Below are positions 46,620-56,826 of a stretch of 64,000 nucleotides of DNA, piece after piece. The DNA is from Puccinia triticina. Taxonomy: Eukaryota; Basidiomycota; Pucciniomycetes; Pucciniales; Pucciniaceae. Each line of letters starts with the position of its first letter. Within the stretch, counting starts at the first letter, position 1. The stretch is from NCBI RefSeq assembly GCF_026914185.1, contig NC_070566.1, forward strand, positions 6,014,001-6,078,000, written 5' to 3'. The notes beneath the pieces were generated by a model. The model made no database searches, was not told where the DNA came from, and saw nothing but the letters and a program-made list of their open reading frames with translations. The position numbers and the translations under genes are program-made.

Positions 46620-47030
46620 ACCAACAACGGGCCAACTATGCTAAAATAAGTGCTAGTGTAGTTTTGTGTTAGCTTTTTTACAATACGCTATGGTGGTGCT
46701 ATCGGTCGTGGCCAGATTTTCCTGCTCACACTACTCAATCAGAAAAAAATTGCAAGTGCTAGCATAGCATGAGCGGTTGTTTTTTGACAGCTGTTAATAG
46801 GGGGTTTCAAAGTAGACCCGCACGTGCATGCAGGTCACTTTGCATAACCCAGTTTTGTGGGGAGACTGCAAGTCAACGTTCAACATTTGAGTTGAATGCC
46901 AGCTTGCCTTGCCTTGCAAGTGGCATGTGCGGGTCTACTTTGAATCCTGCTAATGTTACAATTTACTATGGATAGTGATAGCATAGCAGCACTATCATAG
47001 AAAAAAGCTACACTAGCTGTGAGCATAGAT
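46620..47030. mobile_element. Foldback-like element with a nested MITE
   Basis: Outer parts are inverted: TAGTGTAG.TTT...TTAGCTTTTTT at about 46650-46680 against AAAAAAGCTACACTAGCTG at about 47000-47020, with GCTA/TAGC-rich arms. A second, sharper inverted repeat sits inside at 46807-46944. Boundaries of the outer element are approximate. Confidence 0.45.
46807..46944. mobile_element. Nested 138-bp MITE
   Basis: Starts TCAAAGTAGACCCGCACGTGC and ends GCATGTGCGGGTCTACTTTGA: a TIR of about 20 bp with one mismatch. It lies within the GCTA-rich element 46620-47030, so it inserted later. No coding. Confidence 0.8.
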
Positions 47031-47660
47031 TTTGTCTATTGTGAGCCTGTGTCTCTATAGTGACAACAGGACACAAGAAAATGGGAAGGCACTGCTTGTA
47101 TTTTTGGGAATAAAGAACTACAAATAGAAAGAGGGGGAGAGAGAGAGAAAGAGAGATCAATATGATCTGGAGGTGGTCTATCTACTCTATGAAAGAGGAT
47201 CCTCAAAGTCAACTCAAACAACCTGGAAAAGTTGTAAGGACCAAAGAGGGCAACAACCTCTGCGTGCATCAAGGAGACAGTGAGGGAAGACTGAATAGTA
47301 AACTAAACAGCTCTGATTTTTAGACTAAGTCTAGAATTAACAGAGTAACCTTGATCTTGGGTGGATTTGGAGTGAAGAGAAATGAAGAAGAAACAGTCAA
47401 GAGACACAGAGTTTCACTCTGAGATAAGCAAGGTTCAGTGAAAGAGTATAATTACTGTCAATATCCTAGGTGCCTGTGACAGTAGGTGTACTGGGAGGAT
47501 GGTATCCTCTTTGGGGTGATCCTGGGTTATCTGGGGGTGTGGTTCTGGTTGTCTGAAGTCTGTGCCTCCAGCTGCATGGGGGATCCTGACTTGAAATATT
47601 TTCAAAGTTGGATGACATAATCACACATGTACTTGTGGTTTGGAGCGCTCAGGCCCGCCT
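47030..47660 (-). repeat. Dispersed repeat, possible solo LTR, copy 2
   Basis: Reverse complement of 20740-21492, with the same landmarks (TGTCTCTATAGTGACA, CCTAGGTGCCTGTGAC, CTCCAGCTGCATGGGGGATCC, GATGACATAATCACACATGTAC). It stops at about 47660, where the 23-bp tandem array starts. Confidence 0.6.
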
Positions 47661-47970
47661 GCGCCCTGGCAAAGGCAGAGCCTGTGCCCTGGCAAAGGCA
47701 GAGCCTGTGCCCTGGCAAAGGCAGAGCCTGTGCCCTGGCAAAGGCAGAGCCTGTGCCCTGGCAAAGGCAGAGCCTGTGCCCTGGCAAAGGCAGAGCCTGT
47801 GCCCTGGCAAAGGCAGAGCCTGTGCCCTGGCAAAGGCAGAGCCTGTGCCCTGGCAAAGGCAGAGCCTGTGCCCTGGCAAAGGCAGAGCCTGCGCCCTGGC
47901 AAAGGCAGAGCCTGTGCTCTGGCAAAGGCAGAGCCTGTGCTCTGGCAAAGGCAATGCCTGTGCCCTGGCA
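47661..47970. repeat. 23-bp tandem array, open in six frames
   Basis: About 13 copies of the 23-bp unit GCCCTGGCAAAGGCAGAGCCTGT in near-perfect register. Degenerate units continue to 48086 and, past a nested element, from 48844 to about 49100. The unit has no stop codon in any frame on either strand, and 23 is not a multiple of three, so all six frames stay open for hundreds of bases and each would give a 23-residue peptide repeat. No gene structure supports translation. Confidence 0.9.
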
Positions 47971-48086
47971 AGGGTGAAGGGCGCGCCCAGGAAAAGCCAG
48001 AATGCCCCCTGGGAAAGGCAAATGGAGCACCCAGGCAAAGGCAGAGGGTGGGCCTGGGCAAAGGCACGGGGCGCTTCCAGGCAAAG

Positions 48087-48843
48087 TAGAGATGGCCAAA
48101 CGGGTCCGGGTACCCGCAACGGGTGCTGGTACTTGCTGTGAATTTCTCCAATTTTGGACACCCGGACCCGGACACAGCACCCACCAACGGGTACCGGCGG
48201 TACTTCAGGTGGGTACCGCAGGTACCGCACTGGTGACCAATTTAGTGGGGTATGTACACACCCCTCTCAATGACTGCACATTGAGCGGGGTGCACATCCC
48301 ACTCAATGACCAGCCATTGAGTGGGATGCGCACTCAACCCAATGACCGGCCATTGAGTGGGGGTGTAGGCCGGTCATCAAGCAGAGTACACACCCCGCTC
48401 AGTGGCCGGCCATCGTGATCACCCCACTCAAGCGTGGGATGTGGAGGTGTGTACTCTGCTCAACAATGGCCGGTCATTGAGGGTGTGTACTCCACTCGAT
48501 GACCGTTCATCAAGCGGGGTGTGTACTTGGTGACCGGTCAATGGTCATTGAGTGTACATCCCACTTGATGGCTGGTCATGGAGTGCACCGGCCATCAAGT
48601 GAGATGTGTATCCCGCTTGATGTCCTGTCATCAAGCGGGGTGTGTACTCCGCTTGATGTTCGGTCATCAAGCGGGGTGTGTACCCCACTCGATGGCCGGC
48701 CATCCACTGCTGACATTGGCGGGTACCTTTTTGGTACCCGGTGATTTTCCAGCCCAAATTGCATACCCGGACCCGTACACGGCACCTGCGGACGGGTACT
48801 CAAAGGGCACTGGCGGGTGCCGGGTACCCACTGGCCATCTCTA
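48087..48843. mobile_element. 757-bp element nested in the tandem array, TA-flanked
   Basis: Ends TAGAGATGGCCA and TGGCCATCTCTA, inverted, with TA at each edge. GGTACC-rich blocks lie inside each end (48100-48235 and 48715-48835). The middle (48240-48710) is an array of CTCAATGACCGGTCATTGAG-type palindromes with GGGTGTGTAC spacers. It splits the CTGGCAAAGGCAGAG array, so it arrived after that array formed. Confidence 0.8.
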
Positions 48844-49100
48844 AGGCAAAGGCAGAGGCTTCGACCTGGAAGAGGCAGAGTTTGCGCCCTGGAGAAGGCA
48901 GAAACTGCCCTGGGAAAGGCAGAGGCAGCACCATGTGAAATGCAGGGAAGCACCCTGGAAAAGGCAGAGGCCCTGCAGGGAAAATCCAGAGGCCCGCAAT
49001 GGCAAATGCAGAGGCTGCGCCCTGTGGCAGAGGTAGAGGCTAGCAGTCATCCATCCCAAGGTAGAGACCACACCTTGGCAAAGGTACAAGAATGGTTGTG

Positions 49101-50739
49101 CTAAAGGTGGAGGGCAAACCTTGCACAAGCTGTAAAACTTGTAGCTGATTCTTCATATTCAACTTCTTCATCAAGCAGCCTCAATATATAGCTAACAAAA
49201 AAACCAGAACCATTTTCTATCCAGCAGCTACAGAATTACCAGCAGAGCAGAAAGAATATATACACAGCTGTCTGCTGAATTAATGCAGCTCTGAAGATGG
49301 TTGAAGCAGTTTCATTTATTCAGGAGGTAGGGAAGTAGTTCTGAGAACAGAGGACAATCATTGCTGCTAAAAAACAGCGGATTAGTTGGTCAAATCACCA
49401 AAACTAAGTTGTTGGCTGAGCAAGCAGCTTAGCATGCAAAGGAAGAATCTTTCTCAGCACACAAATTTGGAAGAGTTTTTGGGCAGGAAATTCATTATAA
49501 TCAGGGAATATACCACTTTATTCTTTCATCAATGACTCAAAATTCTATATACTTTTTTTCAAAAAAAAGGAGAAAAATAAAGTCAAGAAATTGTTTTAAG
49601 CAAATCTCCTTGAAAGGAAACTCCCCCGTTTTACCCCCAAGGAGAAATTGGGCTATGTATGTAGGGCAGCCAGCCCCTTGTGGCAGTCCACCTCCGCCGC
49701 AAATTCTTTCCTGTAAATTCAATTCTATCTGTAGGTTATTCTGGAAGAACCTATTTCCAGCAAGTTGAAAGTGTGATCACAGACTAACTCAATTTGGCAA
49801 AATTTGATGGAAAAGTTCCTCCAGGCCGTGAGATTTATGTCAAGCAGCCGCAAGTGGCTCTCAAAGCAACCCAAAAAAACAAGTTGGATCCATCTAGCTG
49901 CCAGGTTGCCGGTAGCACATCTCTTGTCCCCATATATTTCCATTTGGGTGGGCAAATATTTTAACTTCTTGTCATCCAGCATGCTTTCAAAATGCTGACT
50001 TCTGTTGGTCTGTGAGGATCATATAGAAAAGGAGTGGACCCTTGAAAGATGGGTGAAATTCACAGGGAAAGAGTATAAACCTGAGCCCAAACCCTTACCT
50101 AATGCAATCCAGAAGACACCTCACCAGTGTGGATTCCTGCACCCAGGTTGTCCGGTCCAAATGGATGGGATGCACAACTCAAAGAAATTTGGGAGAGATT
50201 TATTGCTTTGCTCAAAGAGCCTTTTTCCAAAGTCAGTTGAATTGCTCTTAAAGATCATTATTAGACTGATTGACAAGGGGAAGTCCCCAAATTTGGGGTT
50301 CCAGGGGGTGTTAAAGTCATAGGGGTTTGTAAATCACAGCAAGGGCATAGCCCCCAAATTTGGGGTTACAGGGGGTGTGAAAGTCACAGGATGTGAAAGG
50401 CCCAAAAGGGAATGGGACAGAACAAAGGAAATGACATAAAATTTTCAAACCTTTGAAGTTTGATGATGCAATTTCAGGGTGACTATGCATTCAGTCAAAG
50501 GAGAAACCAAATTTCAACTGAAAAATAGGTCAAAAACAACATTTCAAGTGAAAACTGGGTGAAATAAGGGCATTTTATTTTGGGAAAAGACACAAAATTT
50601 GTTACTGAAAAAGTAAATATTTGGAAAAATGGTGATGAGAGATACTCAAAAACTCTGAAAATGTGAGAGAAATTCCTTTTAAACAATTTTTGAAGTTTAT
50701 TATGAAGGCTGGCCACTTTCAGGCTGTGGAATCACTACC
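49101..50739. other. Intergenic, no recognised gene
   Basis: AT-rich. A plus-strand frame at 50005-50322 and a minus-strand frame at 49725-49982 have no recognised domain and may be transposon debris. Two copies of CCCCAAATTTGGGGTT.CAGGGGGTGT lie at about 50286-50380. Confidence 0.4.
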
Positions 50740-51360
50740 TTAGTAGTTTGGTTTGACTTGCTTCTTGACAATGCAAAACACAGGTTCATGAAGTACAATA
50801 CCAAAATTACCAATTTTTTGATCTTGAGATTTATTGATTGTGAGGGAGGAGGCCAGATTGACAGGAAATTTCTTGTTTATGAGTTTGAAAGGCAGTCCAG
50901 ACAGCTCCAGACTTATCTGGGTCAGATATGAAAGGAATGTGACTCTGAGGGATGGGCACAGAATCATCAACTCTGTTACCTGATACAACTCTTGTGTAAA
51001 TCACATTTGGGCCCAGCCTGGTTATTATTAAGCAATTTGGTCACCTGTTGGGAGTTTGTAAAATCTTTGATCCACATTTGTAGCATTATCAGTAAGCCTT
51101 ATTGAGTGATTTGGATTTATTTCAGATGGAACAAATTCAAACTGTTGCATGATAGGATATTTAAAAATCCTGCTCTTGAGATAAACCTGAATTAATTTGT
51201 TCCTGAATAAGGCCCAAATCAATTTCAGGTGGGTCATTCCAGTTTGCGGGTATTTGCACAGGGGATAGATTTGAAGAATATTCATAAGTTTTAAATGAGC
51301 TCTGCATATTTCTTGGTGAAGCACTCTGCCATCGGAGTTGAGCAAGTTAAAAATAGACAA
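50740..51360 (-). pseudogene. Helitron/Pif1-like helicase remnant 1
   Basis: Minus-strand frames hold the C-terminal helicase signature of Helitron Rep/Hel proteins: SGLPFKLINKKFPVNLASSLTINKSQ followed by GNFGIVLHEPVF. Just upstream, another frame holds VPSEINPNHSIRL. Frames are broken and the usual LYVALSR end is missing, so it is dead. Confidence 0.65.
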
Positions 51361-53083
51361 CCTGGAGGTGTGGTTGCCATGATTGTTATTTCCATGCTGG
51401 GATGGAGATTTGTGTGAGCTGTGTTCAGATTGGTTTTGTGGTTGAGGATTGAAATTGTAAGAAGATTCATGATTTAGATGATACTGTGTTTAGATTGGTT
51501 TTGTGTTTGACAATTGAAATTGTCAGGAGATTCATGATTTTGATGATACTGTGTATGTGGGGGTCTGTTGTCAATGTTGATGGAAATTTGGGGATGAAGA
51601 CCACTCATGATTTGGATTATTTGATTGTTGAGTATGAGGAAAATATTGAGGCTAATAAATAGAATGTTGGTGCTCCTGCCACAGAGAAAAAGAACATGGG
51701 AATGTGAATATTGCTGGTAGATGATAATGGGATTGTTGAGAATGAAGAGAGTGTGAAAGCTGATGATGATGGGATTGTCAAGCATATATGATGAGGGGAA
51801 TTATGTAGGTGTTATGATTGCTGAATTCATGCAGATCAATTATCAGTTTAACATTGCTTGAATGGAAATGGTGTCTGTAAGAGTCCGTTTGAGCAATCTG
51901 CTTGAAAGGGCTTGATTGTTGATGTGTGATAAGAGTCCATTCAAGCAATATGGTTGAGTGGATTCAGTGAAATTTGATCACCAAGTCTGCTTGATGAGTC
52001 TGCTTGAACAGACTTGACAACATGACTCTGGACTTGGAATCTGCTTCAATGGAGTCGCTGGTCTGTTCAAGCAGAAGAGCAAACTCTCTTACCAAATCCT
52101 TTCAGAGAGTCGCACCAGGAGTCCATTCAAGCAGAGTCAATTCAGAGGGAATGGACTCTGCATTGAACGGACGCGGTTAATACAAAAAAGTATTGACGCT
52201 GGCGTTACTTGCATACCGACGCCGGCGTTACTTGCATGACAGGTATTTGTACTGGTTTGTTTGGCCCCCAGAGGCCATTTCTTTAGTTATATGTAGATGA
52301 TTGCTTCTTTTCTCACGTTTACAAATTCTCATTAAGCACCCTGAGGTATCATTTACTATCACCCATAATTTACTATTGTCATTTAATATCACCCGTAAAC
52401 AATCTCATATTTTTGTCTTCCATCACCCATTACGGGGATCAATCTGTATTTCAATTCTGACCTATCCTTCAATTCTCTTCTGTCAGAATGTCCAGTTTTG
52501 CACTTTTTTTGGGGAGCTTCACGCTGTAGAATTTGAAGATACATGTAATGTATGCCATGTGTTTCTTTAACTAGAGTTCATAGGTGGCTTTGCCTCCCCC
52601 AAGCTCTCCGGGCCACCATTTTCTCATGTTCTCCAGTACTACATACCAGCGCCAAAAAAACATTATTCTTGTATCAAGAATAATATATTATTATTGAATT
52701 ACTCAAAAACTATGATTACAAAAATATTTTTTTTTACAACATTCACAACTTTTGATTGGGGATCTTTTTCCAAATTGACTACATCCTGCACACATGAAGG
52801 CCCACATATAATTGACCATGAGCAAAAACTTGAATTCACAGAACCAAGACTACATGCTTCATGCTTTGTCATTGGTACATATTGACAGTTGTGGCAAATT
52901 TCAATGCAAATGGAAATTGATACTTGTAGAATGATATCTTAATGGATGAATCACCCTCATGAAAGAATTTTATCTTTGGAAAGTTACATCTTTACACTTA
53001 AGCGCCCCCCTGAGAATCATACCTTATATTGTGTTTTGGTGAATCCTAAGAAGTAGGAATCTAGTATCAAAAACAGTCCCTCA
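51361..53083. other. Repeat-rich spacer, no gene
   Basis: Short minisatellite-like alternations lie at 51430-51560 (GATTGGTTTTGTG.TTGA...ATTGAAATTGT). A foldback cluster of AGTC..TTCAAGCAG / CTGCTTGAA..GACT words occupies 51850-52175. A direct repeat of GACGC.GGCGTTACTTGCAT is at 52193-52238. The rest is AT-rich. Confidence 0.45.
51850..52175. repeat. Foldback cluster of GAGTCCnTTCAAGCAG words
   Basis: At least eight direct and inverted copies of a word like GAGTCC(A/G)TT(C/T)AAGCA or its complement TGCTTGAA(T/C)GGACTC. It resembles the interior of a foldback element with imperfect ends near GCTTGAATGG and CATTGAACGG. Confidence 0.55.
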
Positions 53084-53386
53084 TCAATGCTGAGATTCCT
53101 TGACAACACCACCACTGACCAGAGCTTCAGCTTTAAGATTCAGCTGGTGCTGCGGGAATCCTTGCAAGTTAATTTTAGCTAGAATTTCAGGATGCAAGGT
53201 ATCCATACCCTCTTTGTTGGGCTTATCAACAGGAATTGACTCCATCTTTTGAGAATTAATCAGCCTGGATTCATAATTTGATGGTGTCAAAAGGCACCTC
53301 TCTGCAAGATAAGTTCTGTACAAAATAGAATCTAGACTTATATTTGAGTTAATGTTTTTGAAGCAATAGTTCATGCACCTCTGCAT
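53084..53386 (-). pseudogene. Helitron/Pif1-like helicase remnant 2
   Basis: A minus-strand frame of about 100 codons matches the helicase segment before the final motifs: YLAERCLLTPSNYESRLINSQKM, then DTLHPEILAKINLQGFPQHQLNLKAEA. Normally this leads into a VMLLRNL-type motif, which is absent. Frame and length show decay. Confidence 0.65.
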
Positions 53387-55167
53387 GCAATTTTCTGGAA
53401 GAGAATAAAATTATAGATGCACACCTGGTGAAGAAATGTGAGCCACATCCCCATCTTGAGTCAAGCCTTGCCAATCTGCAGAAGATCAACTGAAAAAGCT
53501 GCGTTTGCAAGGTGCTAAAATATTCCAAATTGTTTCCAGTGGGTAGAAAGCCATAATTTTTGATCATCCTGTGAAACATGTATTTGTTGTGGCCTGGATT
53601 TGGTTTGTTCTTTTGAGAAGACACAAATAGCATGTTGATCTAAAAAAACAAGCACAATAGAACATTGCCAGGCTGAGCAAAATGAGCTTATTTCAATCAA
53701 GTTTTCTAAAATATATTAACAAAGAGAATTGCTTTCTATCCCATCAAAATAGCTCTTAAAAAGAAAAATATATACCACAAGATGACTGATTAGACTGACA
53801 AACATGTACATAAATATTTATCTTGCAAGTCGGAAGACTTCTTCAACATTGATCCAGCAATCAAATTGAAGATATGTATTGCTTTTGCACACTCCTACAA
53901 ACAGAGTGTGCTTTGGCACACTACTACAAATGGAGTGACCTCCTAGGTCACTGTTATGGTCTGTTCTGTGGAGAGGTAGATAAAGACAGGTGTCTGGGGT
54001 TCTGGGGCTCTGGATCCAAGTTGGTAAATTGCAGGATGAGGAAGATGCTTGGATCTCCAGGCTCTCAAACCTTGAGCATGGTCTGTGACATGTACATGTA
54101 GTCTATGTACATGTGAGTCTGCACTGCGGAGCCCATGCTACGGCTCATAACTGTCAGCTTGGCTCCCCTGCGTGGCCTAGTACATCTTGTGAGACCACTA
54201 GCAAGCATCTAATTGATATTAGCACACAACTTCCCTTTGAATGAGACTAGTGAGCTGCCAATGAGTTAGGTTTATTATAAGTATTGCCCAATCACTTGAG
54301 AAGCAAAACAGCTGAAATGACACATGGGATGTGCCTTGTGAATGTAATCCACTACTTGATTGTGACTTCTTTGAAGGGCCCTGGTACAGCCTGGGCTGGT
54401 GCAAAGCGCCCTTGCGCAAAGTGCAACCTCCAAAGGAGGGACTTGCAGGTAAAGCCAAAAATTTGGCTTGAGAGCTTTTGGTGTTTTGGTGGGAGTTTCT
54501 TCCCACTCCCCTTTCAGGTGTTGTCTCCTTGTGTATTCCTATTGCCTGTGGTGCCAGATTAAAGGCCTGATTTTCCTCTTTCTTTTGGTGTCAATCACCA
54601 CTTTTTCCCCCTTCACAAACTCCTTCCATCCCCCTTTGAAGTTTGTGATTTTTTTTGTGTTTGGCCAGAAGTGTGCATGTAAATTCCCAGAAGATCCATG
54701 TGGACTTGATTGAAATACAGAACTCCATCCTCCATCCACCTTGACTGCTGAGCAAGGGCAACACTCTCCTTCAAGTGTAGATATCACAAAAGTGACACTT
54801 CATTAAAGCTGAGATGCTCAGCTATCCACTGCACTTCAGCTTGCTGACTCACAATGCATGTGTGCTGCGTAAGGTCAATTTGATTCAAAAAGCTGGCCAA
54901 AAGCCATGATTTTCCCAAAGCTCTCACGCGGAAAAAAGCCAATAACTCATAAGCCTCCCATTGGGAATGGGAGGTGCTCCGCACCCCCAGTCCCGGGAGG
55001 CTTAGTTAAGTCAGACTTGATCCAACATAATGAGAACCAAATTCCCATTGACACTGTTTGTTTGTTTGGGAAACATTTTTCCTGCTTGCAATTTTATGAT
55101 TTTGGCTCTCATGTTAGCAAGCCAGTAGAAAGAGTGGCTGGTTTTGTGCGATGGACGCGTCTTATTT
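53387..55167. other. Intergenic, transposon debris
   Basis: Minus-strand frames at 54539-54787 and 54784-54984 (KSWLLASFLNQIDLTQHTCIVSQQ) look like decayed transposon protein but are not assignable. A hairpin TAAGCCTCCC ... GGGAGGCTTA lies at 54947-55006. No host exon seen. Confidence 0.4.
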
Positions 55168-56656
55168 TCACGTTTTCTTGAGCTTGGCGCTACGGTTACT
55201 GGAGGTGATCAAAGAAGACCTCGAAAAGCCGATGATCAACATGCCAACGATCCAACTGTGTCCAATTAAGAAACCAATACTGCTCAGCCAGACGGCTCTG
55301 AATCGGGGCTCGCCTAAGAGCTCTAATCGGTAGGCTTGAGATAGCCAGATCGCCTTCAAGAGTAAAAATCAATTGCAAAATTTACTCTTCAGTATTGGCT
55401 TCTTGGCTAGAAGTGGCAGATAGATACCGATTGTGGGAGAAAAATAAATACATAAACGTACTTGAGTTGAAACCCAGATTGCTGCCACCGCAATCGATTC
55501 GGACGTTGACAGTTTAATTTTCTTCACTAAGAGTGGGATGAACCACAGGTACCACATGAAATACTACGATTTCCAATTATCAGAGAAGGTCAGTTTAAGC
55601 TGATTGGAGACCTTTGCTGTCTGTAAACAGTACAGACCTGGGAAGTGACGACTTTGTTGAAGATGACAAAGACGTAGGTTTGGATGAAGCAAGCAAATGG
55701 TAAATTTTGGTCGCCATAGTGGAAGCCGAGGGCCAGACTGAGGCTCATCTGGGGGATGAAGCTGACCAGCGGATGTTGGAGGACCTTGACCAGAGTGGAG
55801 CGCTCCGACAGGGCAGAGGTGAACCGCAGATAGATCGGATAGAAGTAGGGCGAGAAGTTATGGCGATGGTCCAGTCGGCGTAGATGATAGAGGTAGCTGG
55901 ACTCGAGGAACTCGTGCCCCCAGCTATACAAAGCCAACCGACATGAATTCAGAAACTGCGGGATCGATCAAAGACGGAAGAACTGGAGTGGACTGACATG
56001 ATATACATCAGCAAGTTTAGGAGCGAAAACGCAGTCAAGCTGATCGCTCCGAAGCGGAATTGCGAGCGGTTGATTGAAAGCCAGCCGAATCTCGAATGGG
56101 CGTGTCCACCGAGTCGAGCCCACACAGCGGTAGCGTAGATGAACGGGTAGATCTTCAGATGTACGGCCACTCCGAGCAGGACAGCGGCCGCGTCCCATTT
56201 CTTCCTTTCGGCGGAGTACAGGAACCCGATGATGACGACTCCGAGCAACGACTCACTAGATCCCCGGGTCGAAAAGTTCATGACAAAGGGGTTCAGCAGC
56301 CAGATTAGACAGACGAGTCTTCCGTGAGACGAGGCGGCATTGTGGCTGGGACAGAGCCGGTAGAGCATGGTCCCGATGAGCAGGTCGGCGATCCCGAACA
56401 GAGCTTTCCCCCAGCATGGATGGATGAACTCGTTGGGCGTCAGGATGAGTGCGAGAAGAGGCGTGTAGCGGTAGGTTGCTCGATCGTATGGCGATCCTCC
56501 GGAAAGCAGCGCTCGGGCGGCATCCGAGAAGACCTGATAGTCGATATCAGTATATTTCAAAGACGAGCGACTATCATGATAAACCGAGTAGCATATCAGG
56601 CCCAATCGAAGCACGAATCCCGGTATCAGGCCGAAGCGTACAAATGCATTGACCAT
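55168..56656 (-). CDS. GPI14: GPI mannosyltransferase I (PIG-M/Gpi14)
   Basis: ER membrane enzyme that adds the first mannose (alpha-1,4) to GlcN-PI during GPI-anchor synthesis, using dolichyl-phosphate mannose. Four exons: 56656-55998, 55923-55638, 55563-55462 and 55353-55168, giving 410 aa, normal for the family. Conserved stretches: YTDIDYQVFSDAARALLSG with the DXD-type acid pair, SPYDRATYRYTPLLALIL, FSTRGSSESLL, AVHLKIYPFIY, EFLESSYLYHLRRLDHRHNFSPYFYP and YFMWYLWFIPLL. Several hydrophobic helices. The second acceptor (TATAG before CTGGGG) was chosen because it restores the normal spacing. An upstream in-frame GTG is ignored in favour of the ATG of MVNAFVRFG. Divergent partner of CTP synthase. 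Confidence 0.93.
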
Positions 56657-56826
56657 GGCTGGAATGCGGAAAACTGCCACGGGTTTCTCCGACGGAGAGC
56701 TCCGCGCGGGTCCCCCGGACCTCCGTTCGGGTGTTTTTTTTTTTTTTAATTGAGGTTAAGCTCGCCACCGCAGAGAAAACACGCGCCCAGGACACAGTCA
56801 CGGCCATCGACCCACATCCGATCATC
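56657..56826. promoter_or_regulatory. 170-bp bidirectional promoter region
   Basis: The only DNA between the start codons of the GPI mannosyltransferase (minus) and CTP synthase (plus). It holds a T run of 12 at 56737-56748 (poly dA:dT tracts often lie in open fungal promoters) and no TATA box that I can see. Any untranslated leaders must be very short. Confidence 0.6.

Noticed and set aside
47602..48230. Six overlapping open frames of 116-193 residues with repeat peptides
   Set aside because: They follow from a stop-free 23-bp tandem unit; no splice sites, start context or domain supports a gene.
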